Origin: Candidatus Hydrogenedentota bacterium
GTDB taxonomy: Bacteria > Hydrogenedentota > Hydrogenedentia > Hydrogenedentales > SLHB01
Length of the DNA stretch: 11,968 nucleotides
Direction: 5' to 3'
Assembly (NCBI GenBank): GCA_035416745.1
Contig: DAOLNV010000120.1
Coordinates: forward strand, 1-11,968
The notes below the pieces were generated by a model. That model saw nothing but the letters and a program-made list of their open reading frames with translations, made no database searches and was not told the DNA's origin. Positions 1-6,107 of this stretch are shown here, one piece after another. The position numbers and the translations under genes are program-made. Numbering within the stretch: position 1 is the first letter of the stretch; every line of letters starts with the position of its first letter.

Positions 1-59
1 ATTCCCTGGCCGCGTTGAGCCGTATCCAATGGCCTACTCGTGCCGAAATATGTACATTA

Positions 60-300
60 GCGCAAATTTGCGCGAAAGTGTTACCCCCACGCGCGCGAGG
101 AGGCGCCGTGATCAAGCCGCAGATCTGCGGCTTGATCGTATAAAACGCCTCACGCGCGCGAGGGCACACCGCTTAGGAGCAGAAACCCCAATTTGGGGTT
201 TCTGTTACCCCCACGCGCGCGAGGACGCACCGCGATCAAGGTGCAAATTGCATCTTGTTTCACCCCCACCGTCTATTTACTCGCAAGGGTAAATACCCTT
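60..300. repeat. Array of GC-rich repeats alternating with palindromes
   Basis: Three copies of the core CACGCGCGCGAGG lie at 88-100, 151-163 and 212-224, about 62 bp apart. Copies one and three extend to 36-bp repeats (81-116 and 205-240) that differ at only three positions. Between and beside them are palindromes of unrelated sequence: GCGCAAATTTGCGC at 60-73, a perfect 28-bp palindrome at 110-137 centred on AGATCT, a 12-bp-arm hairpin at 180-204 (arms CAGAAACCCCAA and its complement around one T), an imperfect hairpin at 237-257 and AAGGGTA/TACCCTT at 285-300. The same spacer position therefore keeps the folding but not the sequence. No gene is apparent. Possible roles are protein binding, recombination or structured RNA; none can be chosen from the sequence. 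Confidence 0.8.
110..137. repeat. Perfect 28-bp palindrome
   Basis: The two 14-bp halves are exact reverse complements and meet in the centre of AGATCT (121-126); the outer bases are GATCAAG and CTTGATC. The outer GATCAAG also ends the third repeat copy (234-240), so part of the palindrome belongs to the repeat and part to the variable spacer. There is no T tract on either side, so a simple intrinsic terminator is unlikely. A dimeric protein-binding site or a cruciform-forming element is possible. Confidence 0.75.
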
Positions 301-354
301 GAACAGCCTTAAACAGGCAGTTTTAGGGTACAATTTAGGAAACGGCGATCTCGT

Positions 355-376
355 AAAAGGCCTGTAAACATTGGCT
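355..376 (+). repeat. Left 22-bp inverted repeat flanking the tRNA fragment
   Basis: It begins AAAAGGCCTGTAAACATT and ends GGCT. Its exact reverse complement occurs at 461-482, on the other side of the tRNA-Pro fragment. Identity stops cleanly after 22 bases on both sides. A match of this length is not expected by chance over so short a distance. It may be a binding arm for an integrase or the terminal repeat of a small element. Confidence 0.85.
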
Positions 377-407
377 TTTACTGTCCTACTTGTGTAACTG
401 TTTTATC

Positions 408-452
408 TTTGGGAGCAGGAGGTCGCCGGTTCGAATCCGGCCGCCCCGACCA
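408..452 (+). tRNA. 3' fragment of tRNA-Pro(TGG), probable att site
   Basis: Reading as tRNA: anticodon loop TTTGGGA (408-414, anticodon TGG followed by G37 as in proline tRNAs), anticodon 3' stem GCAGG, variable loop AGGTC, T stem GCCGG/CCGGC closing the loop TTCGAAT (430-436), acceptor strand CGCCCCG, discriminator A449 and encoded CCA (450-452). The matching 5' strand (CGGGGCG, D arm, CCTGC) is absent upstream; the five bases before the loop do not pair with GCAGG. The gene is therefore only a 3' part starting at the anticodon loop. This is the classic footprint left by a tyrosine integrase that crosses over in the anticodon loop of a tRNA gene. It should not give a functional tRNA. Confidence 0.85.
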
Positions 453-460
453 TTTATTTT

Positions 461-482
461 AGCCAATGTTTACAGGCCTTTT
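461..482 (-). repeat. Right 22-bp inverted repeat flanking the tRNA fragment
   Basis: This is the exact reverse complement of 355-376, beginning eight bases after the encoded CCA end of the tRNA fragment. The pair encloses 84 bases, asymmetrically (31 bases from the left repeat to the tRNA part, 8 bases on the right). Confidence 0.85.
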
Positions 483-981
483 CGGCGTTCGCGCTTGCGT
501 CTTTCGCCCGTTCTGATAGCCTCAAATTTGGATAGTTTGTCCAAATCTGGAGACTCCCGCCATGCGATTTCCAGAATTGCAGCACATCAGAAGGCGAATC
601 CGCGAAAGACACCGCGGGGGAGGGCACGCATTACACGAAGGACTCGTGCCGCCGGGAGGTCCACCGGCTGTCTCCCGTGCCTCTGGGCTTGTCCGTATTG
701 CGCGCCCAATTGTGTAGACCTTTCTTCATGGTGGTTCGTGCGCGGGAATTTCCTGTCGGTAGAGTTCGTGCACGTCCGTCGAAAAACCTCGTCCGTCCCC
801 TATGCGCAGCATGCCTAAGCTAGTTACCAATCAGCAGATAGACGGGTTCATTCAGAAGCGGCCTTGCCTCCTATGGCCCCCGCGCTATTCACCGCGGTCC
901 TGGCGCGGTCACCTGGAAGCGGCCGGCTTTGGAACAGGAGGGGCGGGGGTCCAGCGTGGCCGCCATTGCGTTTGCTCGGTC
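483..981. other. Gene-free stretch next to the att-like site
   Basis: About 500 bases with no ORF I can support. An ATG at 562 opens 51 arginine- and proline-rich codons to a TAG at 715, without a ribosome binding site or recognisable family. Longer plus-strand frames here look like chance GC-rich reading. The octamer CGTCCGTC is repeated at 773-780 and 790-797. No integrase, which might be expected beside a tRNA att site, is visible. Confidence 0.5.
526..546. repeat. Short inverted repeat ATTTGGA/TCCAAAT
   Basis: Seven-base arms at 526-532 and 540-546 surround the loop TAGTTTG. It lies 44 bases beyond the right flanking repeat in an otherwise gene-free stretch. It could be an operator or a recombinase site; there is no T tract for a terminator. 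Confidence 0.5.
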
Positions 982-1245
982 CTATGTGATTTCCTCAATT
1001 TCTTGTGCGAGGTAGTTGGGCCATGCGTGGGTGAGATGGTGGGGGTGTACGGGGATGACTTCGAGGCCGCTGGCTTCGTAGGCGGCGGTTTTTTCGATGA
1101 TGCCGCGGTCGTGGTCCGGATCACCGGTCCGGCCGCAGTATTCGATGTAGATGCCGCATTCGGGGAGGAGAAAGTCGGGATGCTTATGTGACACTTGACA
1201 TAAGTACCCCTCGGTGGAGCCACCAATTATGTGAAGTGATTGAAC
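982..1245 (-). pseudogene. 5'-truncated PD-(D/E)XK-type nuclease domain
   Basis: The minus-strand frame is open from just inside a TAA at 1246-1248 to a TAG at 982. It reads ...VSHKHPDFLLPECGIYIEYCG and continues with GDPDHDRGIIEKTAAYE, then VIPVHPHHL and WPNYLAQEIEEI. HPDF followed by IYIEYCG has the form of the catalytic core (Asp, then Glu-x-Tyr) of small PD-(D/E)XK endonuclease-like domains that form the C-terminal end of larger proteins; the downstream pattern of a charged helix, hydrophobic strand and Trp-Pro fits the same group. No ATG lies in frame; the only start candidate is a GTG at 1194, without a properly spaced ribosome binding site. The N-terminal part expected for the family is missing, so I read this as a remnant. 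Family assignment is from memory of the motif, not from a search. Confidence 0.55.
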
Positions 1246-1269
1246 TTAACCTTTCTTTCGATCCTTTCT

Positions 1270-1292
1270 TGCCGATGCGTGCCCGCTCGGCA
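1270..1292. other. Hairpin downstream of the EIIA-like gene
   Basis: Arms TGCCGA (1270-1275) and TCGGCA (1287-1292) are complementary, and an inner GCG/CGC pair extends the stem past one bulged base. It lies 19 bases after the minus-strand stop at 1311. On that strand it is followed by AGAAAGGATCG, not a T run, so it is a weak terminator candidate at best. Confidence 0.3.
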
Positions 1293-1310
1293 ACTCCGCA
1301 TAGAAGACCA

Positions 1311-2144
1311 TCAAGAACTGTCGCTTTCGCGGAGGCATGACGAGGCCCGCTGTCCCGAATTGCCGGGGACCAATCTGACCGCTATGCAATCATAGATTAC
1401 GCGCCCCCCCAGATAGGTAACGGCGCTGCGCCGTAAAATGCGCCATCCGCCGTTTTGATAAGAACCATCGGCGTCTATCTTGCCAATAAGGTCCTTTGCG
1501 GAATCGAGCCACGGCAACAGGTCTGGATTCTGCGTGAGAGCCACAGGTTTCATCTCCGGGGCGGCGACAAGGGTAACCGGCTCCACAATCAGGTTCGATA
1601 GGTCTCGAAAGGCCAAAGCCTCAGGAGCGGCTTTGGCTTGAAGCCGAATCATCCTCGCCCGGGCATCCGGGCCGGACGATTCCTTTGTGAAATCAACAAG
1701 GTCGAGAAGGTAGTTACGGATATCATCCAGGTCCTTTACGTTCCTAAAATCATCAAGCCCAGGATAGGTCTCGAGGGCCCTGGCCAGCAACGATATTTCA
1801 CGCAGATAATGGTTGCGCTGGTTTTCCGGCACGAGATACATGACAACCAACGTCACGGGCCTTCCATCCGGCGCGCCGTAATCGATGCCTGAGGGGCTCC
1901 AGCCGATAACGCACAAGAGATCTTCATCAAATGGCACACGCGCGTGGGGACACGCCCAGCCCTTGCCCAAGGCAGTATTGGTCGCCCTCTCTCTCTCCAT
2001 CACGTGCCCGACGACGTCCGTTCCGGCCGGAACCTCCGGAAAGGCCTCAATGACATGCGCCAAAAACTGAAGCGCGTCTGTTTTGTCGTTATCGGGGAGC
2101 TCAAAAAGCATTCCCTCCTGGAGGGCGTCTAGAATCGTATCCAT
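1311..2144 (-). CDS. PTS EIIA type-2 (PtsN-like) domain protein with C-terminal extension
   Basis: A 277-residue protein. Residues 1-145 resemble the EIIA domain of the fructose/mannitol/nitrogen-PTS class: ATNTALGKGWACPHARVPF places the phospho-acceptor histidine at H67, followed by the hydrophobic core around VTLVVMYLVPE and the helix HYLREISLLARAL. In this family the histidine takes phosphate from HPr or NPr; PtsN proteins regulate ion transport and stress responses. About 130 further residues have no domain I recognise, and PtsN is only about 160 residues long. I chose ATG 2144 because GGAGG (2154-2158) lies nine bases upstream; a TTG at 2150 would overlap the ATPase stop. The ribosome binding site is inside the final codons of the upstream Mg2+ ATPase gene, so the two are probably translated as a pair. 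A role as its regulator is inference. No EI, HPr or sugar permease is nearby. Confidence 0.8.
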   Translation of the reverse strand: MDTILDALQEGMLFELPDNDKTDALQFLAHVIEAFPEVPAGTDVVGHVMERERATNTALGKGWACPHARVPFDEDLLCVIGWSPSGIDYGAPDGRPVTLVVMYLVPENQRNHYLREISLLARALETYPGLDDFRNVKDLDDIRNYLLDLVDFTKESSGPDARARMIRLQAKAAPEALAFRDLSNLIVEPVTLVAAPEMKPVALTQNPDLLPWLDSAKDLIGKIDADGSYQNGGWRILRRSAVTYLGGRVIYDCIAVRLVPGNSGQRASSCLRESDSS

Positions 2145-2146
2145 GA

Positions 2147-4795
2147 TCAATCACCTCCGTAGCGGTTGAAAAACCAGGTCTTCACCCAATGGGTCAGTAC
2201 CGAGTAGCCTGCAAGGAAAAGCGCAATCCAAGCCCAATAGACCGCAGGCAATGGCACCATCCCTAAATCGTCGGCGAATGGTGAGTAGGGCAGCCAAGCA
2301 CCTATAGCCATTACGATCAATGTCGTCATGGTCATATGAATGGATGCACGGCTGCCGAAAAAGGGAATGCGCCTTGTCCGGATTATATGCACGATCAGTG
2401 TTTGAGTAAGCAGCGATTCCACAAACCACCCGGTCTGAAAGAGTCTTGCCAGGCTTTCCTTTTGCACCGCCGTGGCCCCTGGATCGAGAAAGGCGTTGCA
2501 GTGGAAAAAGAACCACATCAGGGCGAAGGCAGCATAATCGAAGACGGAGCTAATCGGCCCGATGAAGACCATGAAGCGCTTGATGTTACCGATATTCCAT
2601 TTGAGCGGTTTGGCGACCAGTTCCTCGTCTACCGTATCGCTGGGAATGCCGGTCTGAGAGAAATCGTAAAGCAGGTTGTTTGTGAGGATCTGCACGGGCT
2701 GCATGGGAAGGAAGGGCAACAAGTAGCTCGCCCCCACCACGCTGAACATGTTACCGAAATTGGAACTGGCCCCCATGCGGATGTATTTGATGATATTGGC
2801 GAAAACGCGTCGGCCCTCCATGATGCCCTCTTCCAATACCAGAAGGCTTTTTTCCAAGAGGACGATATCGGCTGCTTCCTTGGCCACATCCACTGCGGAA
2901 TCCACCGAGATGCCCACGTCGGCAGCCTTGAGCGCCGGTGCGTCGTTGATGCCGTCTCCCATGAACCCGACCACATGACCGTTGCGTCGCAAATCCTTGA
3001 CGATCTCCTCCTTTTGCGACGGGGACAGCTTGACGAAAACATTGCCCTCCCGAACCGTTTTGGAGAATTGTTCCGCAGAAAGTGCGCCCAACTCGGCTCC
3101 GGTGACCATCCGAACCACGCTGAGCCCCACATCCCCACAGACTTTTTCCGTCACCAGCCCGTTGTCGCCGGTTAGCACCTTGACTTTGACGCCAACTGCG
3201 TCAAGCAGTTTGAGCGCCTCGTTGGCCGTGGCCTTGGGCGAATCGAAGAATGCGATGTACCCCAACAGGATGAGCTGGGATTCGTCCTGGGTCGAAAACG
3301 TGGTCTTGTCGCTTGGAAACTCACGATAAGCAATGCCGAGAACCCGAAACCCGTCGCGGTTGAATTTCTCCACCTCTTCGAAGAGGTCTCCGCGGATCAT
3401 GTTTACCAAAGGGTAAACCTCTTCGTCGATCTGATACCGGTTGCAGCACGCATAGATTTCCTCAACCGCTCCCTTGCAGATGAGCACATGGTCTCCCTCG
3501 TAAGCCACAACCACGGACATCCGCCGGCGCTGGAAATCGAAGGGCAGTTCATCCACCAATCGACATTGTCCAGTGTCCAGGTCGGCATATTCCAGAACGG
3601 CGCGGTCGATCAGATTGTGCAGACCGGTCTGAAAATGGCTGTTGAGATAGGCGTAATTGAGCACTTCCTCGCTGGGGTGCCCCAAGATGTCGACGTGCTG
3701 TTCCAGGACCACCCGGTCTTGTGTGAGTGTTCCGGTTTTATCCGTGCACAAGATATCAATGGCCCCCAAGTTCTGAATGGACGGCAAGCGTTTGACAATG
3801 ACCTTTTGCTTGGCCATGGTCAGAGCGCCTTTGGCCAAGTTGACGGTGACGATCATGGGCAGCATTTCAGGGGTAAGACCCACGGCGATGGAGGTGCCGA
3901 ACAAGAGGGCTTGCAGCCAGTTGCCTTTGGTCATGCCCACGATGAAGAACACCGCGCAAACCATGACCAGCATGAACCGGATCATGAGCCAAGTAAAGGA
4001 CCGCATGCCCCGGTCGAAATCGGTCTCTTCACTCTTTTGCGCCAATCGTTCCGATATTGCTCCGACCAAGGTACGGACGCCGGTATTGATGACGAGGCCC
4101 CGGGCGGTGCCGCTGGTAACCGAGCTCCCCCAAAAACAGGCGTTCGGCAGATCCAGGGCCGAAGACGCTTGGAGACCGGCGGTCGCAATTGTCTTTTCCA
4201 CGGGCATGGATTCTCCAGTCAACGCAGACTCGCTGACGAAGAAATCCTTGGCACTGATCAATCGCAGGTCGGCCGGAACGATGGAACCGGCCCGCAAGAG
4301 CACGATGTCGCCAGGAACAACTTCTGATATTCGGATCTCCGATTCCGCGCCATCTCTTAAGACAAATGTGCGGGACTGAACGCGCTTGCCGAGATTCTCC
4401 ACGGCCTGGCTGGATCGGCGGTCGAGGACATAAGACAAGCCGACGCTTAGTATAATCATCGCGCCAACGATGACAGCGGATTTCATTTCGCCTATGGCTG
4501 CCGATACGAGGGCGATTACCAGGAGCTGAACTACCAGGGGGTTTTTGAGGCGGTGGAACATGTCGGCCCAGAATCCAAGGCGCTTTAGATGCGTGAGCTC
4601 ATTGGGCCCGAATTTGTCCAGACGTTGACCAAGCTCCTTTGTACTCAGGCCCTGAAGCGTTGTCTCTAGCGCACCCACCGCTTCATTGATGGGAGCGGTG
4701 CACAGTTCCACCAGACGGCGTTCATGCTCGCTCGACATCGTGGATGGTGTGACGCCATTGCGATTTGAACCGTTGTTGAACTGGACCTTTCTCAT
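2147..4795 (-). CDS. mgtA: Magnesium-transporting P-type ATPase (P3B, MgtA/MgtB type)
   Basis: An 882-residue inner-membrane pump that uses ATP to bring Mg2+ into the cell, close to the usual ~900 residues. Motifs in order: N-terminal cation ATPase domain with KFGPNEL (61-67), first hydrophobic pair (86-125), actuator motif TGES (193-196), membrane motif LTPEMLP (307-313), phosphorylation motif DKTGTLT with D352, nucleotide domain KGAVEEI (441-447), LTGDNG (541-546), hinge GDGINDAP (613-620), then SNFGNMFS and NNLLYDFSQ (706-714), the latter typical of Mg2+ ATPases, and C-terminal membrane helices to about 870. Nothing essential is missing. The start ATG at 4795 has GGAGG eight bases upstream. 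The gene is followed immediately by the EIIA-like gene and preceded by possible short leader ORFs. MgtA and MgtB cannot be told apart here. Confidence 0.95.
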   Translation of the reverse strand: MRKVQFNNGSNRNGVTPSTMSSEHERRLVELCTAPINEAVGALETTLQGLSTKELGQRLDKFGPNELTHLKRLGFWADMFHRLKNPLVVQLLVIALVSAAIGEMKSAVIVGAMIILSVGLSYVLDRRSSQAVENLGKRVQSRTFVLRDGAESEIRISEVVPGDIVLLRAGSIVPADLRLISAKDFFVSESALTGESMPVEKTIATAGLQASSALDLPNACFWGSSVTSGTARGLVINTGVRTLVGAISERLAQKSEETDFDRGMRSFTWLMIRFMLVMVCAVFFIVGMTKGNWLQALLFGTSIAVGLTPEMLPMIVTVNLAKGALTMAKQKVIVKRLPSIQNLGAIDILCTDKTGTLTQDRVVLEQHVDILGHPSEEVLNYAYLNSHFQTGLHNLIDRAVLEYADLDTGQCRLVDELPFDFQRRRMSVVVAYEGDHVLICKGAVEEIYACCNRYQIDEEVYPLVNMIRGDLFEEVEKFNRDGFRVLGIAYREFPSDKTTFSTQDESQLILLGYIAFFDSPKATANEALKLLDAVGVKVKVLTGDNGLVTEKVCGDVGLSVVRMVTGAELGALSAEQFSKTVREGNVFVKLSPSQKEEIVKDLRRNGHVVGFMGDGINDAPALKAADVGISVDSAVDVAKEAADIVLLEKSLLVLEEGIMEGRRVFANIIKYIRMGASSNFGNMFSVVGASYLLPFLPMQPVQILTNNLLYDFSQTGIPSDTVDEELVAKPLKWNIGNIKRFMVFIGPISSVFDYAAFALMWFFFHCNAFLDPGATAVQKESLARLFQTGWFVESLLTQTLIVHIIRTRRIPFFGSRASIHMTMTTLIVMAIGAWLPYSPFADDLGMVPLPAVYWAWIALFLAGYSVLTHWVKTWFFNRYGGD

Positions 4796-4811
4796 GGCGC
4801 AACCCTCCTAC

Positions 4812-4949
4812 TTACTCAAAGGGCTTGCGGTTTCTGGCTCGCTGGCAACCAGCCCGGCAGCTCAGAGGAATAGCGTCTTCAGGGCCGGACAAGTTCCCGG
4901 TGGCGAGCACGCACAGCTCGAGGACAAGGAGTGGGTTCTTGGTCTTCAC
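4812..4949 (-). CDS. Possible 45-residue leader ORF before the Mg2+ ATPase
   Basis: A GTG at 4949, with a strong GGAGGT (4954-4959) just upstream, opens 45 codons to a TAA at 4812, 16 bases before the ATPase ATG. It reads MKTKNPLLVLELCVLATG, then a Pro/Cys/Arg-rich tail ending NRKPFE. I know no family. The close spacing to the ATPase start and the good ribosome binding site suggest a translated leader, comparable in position to the short ORFs that sense conditions ahead of enterobacterial mgtA, but sequence similarity to those is not seen. It could be chance. Confidence 0.4.
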   Translation of the reverse strand: MKTKNPLLVLELCVLATGNLSGPEDAIPLSCRAGCQRARNRKPFE

Positions 4950-5009
4950 GGTTCACCTCCGTTTCGGCCACGAGCAGAGGACGGACGCGACCGGAGGCGA
5001 ACCGGCGGG

Positions 5010-5195
5010 CTATGCTCGGAGGCAGCGCCGGCCGTTCACGTCACAAGTCGCGCAGCGCAAGCGTCGCGGTCCAGGATCTTCAGATTCTTCTTGGATCATT
5101 TCCTGGGGCATTTTCGGGCAGCTTTGACTGCCATCCGGGTCGCTCATGACGAGTCCTGCCTTAGGGTTAATCAACAGCGCGCATGGTGCACTCAT
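5010..5195 (-). CDS. Possible small Cys-containing protein upstream of the Mg2+ ATPase
   Basis: A minus-strand frame with two plausible starts: ATG 5195 (GGTGG eight bases upstream; 61 residues) and ATG 5147 (AGGA six bases upstream; 45 residues). The shorter form reads MSDPDGSQSCPKMPQEMIQE, then an acidic patch and RCATCDVNGRRC. The acidic centre and CxxC are unlike the Arg/Pro-rich noise of neighbouring frames, but I recognise no family and no intact domain. The NPKAG stretch in the longer form recalls a kinase motif but has no supporting context. It lies between the transposase remnant and the leader ORF at 4812-4949. Confidence 0.35.
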   Translation of the reverse strand: MSAPCALLINPKAGLVMSDPDGSQSCPKMPQEMIQEESEDPGPRRLRCATCDVNGRRCLRA

Positions 5196-5230
5196 AGACG
5201 TTCCCACCTTACAGAATTGGCGGAGAAGAA

Positions 5231-5434
5231 TCAATGATTCGAAACGGAAACCAGCCATTCTCTGAGCTTTGCGTGAGTCTGCGCATGGAAGTGACTGCAA
5301 TTGGGCGGCTTTATGCATTTTGGTTTGTGGAGCGAGAGGCAGCCCATAGGGGCCCACAACAAGATGCTCGCCGGAAGGGCAGGCCGCCTGCGACCGTCAC
5401 CGGGCTGCCGCAAGTACCGTTCAAGACGCAGGGT
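5231..5434 (-). pseudogene. Decayed transposase N-terminal fragment
   Basis: Directly downstream of the DUF6788-like gene, one frame reads LRLERYLRQPGDGRRRPALP followed by ASILLWAPMG, then CSHFHAQ, LREWLVSVSNH and a stop at 5231. The pattern of a basic helix, a D-G-R-R-R-P turn and a hydrophobic helix is how transposases that follow DUF6788 genes commonly begin, and the FHA and L-VS stretches fit the next conserved block. No catalytic region follows; the frame stops after about 68 residues. I therefore call it a truncated remnant. Identification rests on memory of the family pattern. Confidence 0.45.
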
Positions 5435-5475
5435 CCTGCGGGCATAACGCTGGATGGCTCGCGGCGAGGCCCCGC

Positions 5476-5823
5476 TCACCGTTTCTGCTGTTTGCGCCGC
5501 AAAGCCAACAGCCGTGCGTTGGCCGTCAGGACCTCCGCCAGGGCCTGCTTGAACTGTCGGCCGGCCTCCACGCGCTGGCGCACCTCTTCCACCCATTGCT
5601 CCGGAATGCGTTCTACGCGCTTCCTGCCATGGTCCATGAACGTAAGCGTCCAGATAGGATGGCCTTCGCCTTGGGCGCACCGGCAATTGGCCTTTCCACA
5701 TCGGCGATGCGTCAACGACAACGACCCCGGCAATGCCTCGGCAGGAATCCGAAGTTCCTCCAAGGCCTTGAACTTGCGCTGCCGCAAACGCGCCGCCTCG
5801 TTTCCTTTGGGCTTCCCGTTCAT
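5476..5823 (-). CDS. DUF6788-like small protein of insertion sequence origin
   Basis: A 115-residue basic protein without membrane segments. After a charged helix (10-30) comes PGSLSLTHRRCGKANCRCAQ, with C42, C47 and C49 in the pattern C-G-K-x-N-C-R-C, then GHPIWTLTF, the basic strand HGRKRVERIP and a long C-terminal helix ending in Lys/Arg. This arrangement matches the DUF6788 family, which I recall as often encoded just upstream of IS transposases; its molecular role is unknown to me. A transposase-like remnant does follow it. ATG 5823 has no clear ribosome binding site; GTG or TTG starts up to 5859 are possible. The gene is intact while its partner is not. Confidence 0.7.
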   Translation of the reverse strand: MNGKPKGNEAARLRQRKFKALEELRIPAEALPGSLSLTHRRCGKANCRCAQGEGHPIWTLTFMDHGRKRVERIPEQWVEEVRQRVEAGRQFKQALAEVLTANARLLALRRKQQKR

Positions 5824-6107
5824 CTGCAGGTAATTACACACAGATAGGCCCGATCTCAAGCCCCAAAAAGAAATGCCAAAATAGGAACCTGCTCCCTTCC
5901 TACAAAATCTACCGACCCGTCAAGAACAGAAAAGGAAAACCACAGGGTAAGCTCCGAAACGGCTGGACTCAATAGGCGACCCGTGAACGGCCGGGGTAAG
6001 CGGTCCCCGTGGCAGATGAGAGACATTGCCTTCTTAACGAGGGAAGGATTGGCGTCTCCGGCCGGCAAACATCCAAGGTTTCTGACAACGTACCGCGGGC
6101 AGTGGGT
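5824..6107. other. Gap between IS remnant and protease gene
   Basis: No supported gene. An octamer CGACCCGT occurs twice, at 5913-5920 and 5977-5984. I see no T-rich terminator after the protease stop and no clear IS end. Confidence 0.4.

Noticed and set aside
81..240. CRISPR array
   Set aside because: Only three copies, the second diverged outside a 13-base core, and the spacers are palindromes; no cas genes.
29..292. Plus-strand ORF of 87 codons over the repeat array
   Set aside because: It is Arg/Thr/Pro-rich because it reads through the GC-rich repeats and palindromes, and it has no ribosome binding site or family.
60..300. Integron attC cassette sites
   Set aside because: No GTTRRRY/RYYYAAC pairs at the ends and no cassette ORFs between palindromes.
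390..818. Plus-strand ORF of 142 codons
   Set aside because: It starts before the tRNA fragment and reads through it; composition is noise.
2336..3175. 279-codon plus-strand ORF inside the Mg2+ ATPase gene
   Set aside because: It is antisense to a fully conserved P-type ATPase frame and has no family of its own; the same applies to 3488-4327.
5148..5195. Diacylglycerol kinase-like LLINPKAG motif
   Set aside because: Only the first motif is present in a very short ORF and nothing else of the kinase domain follows.
5856..6068. 70-codon minus-strand ORF between the IS remnant and the protease gene
   Set aside because: No family, no clear ribosome binding site, and its sequence pattern looks random.
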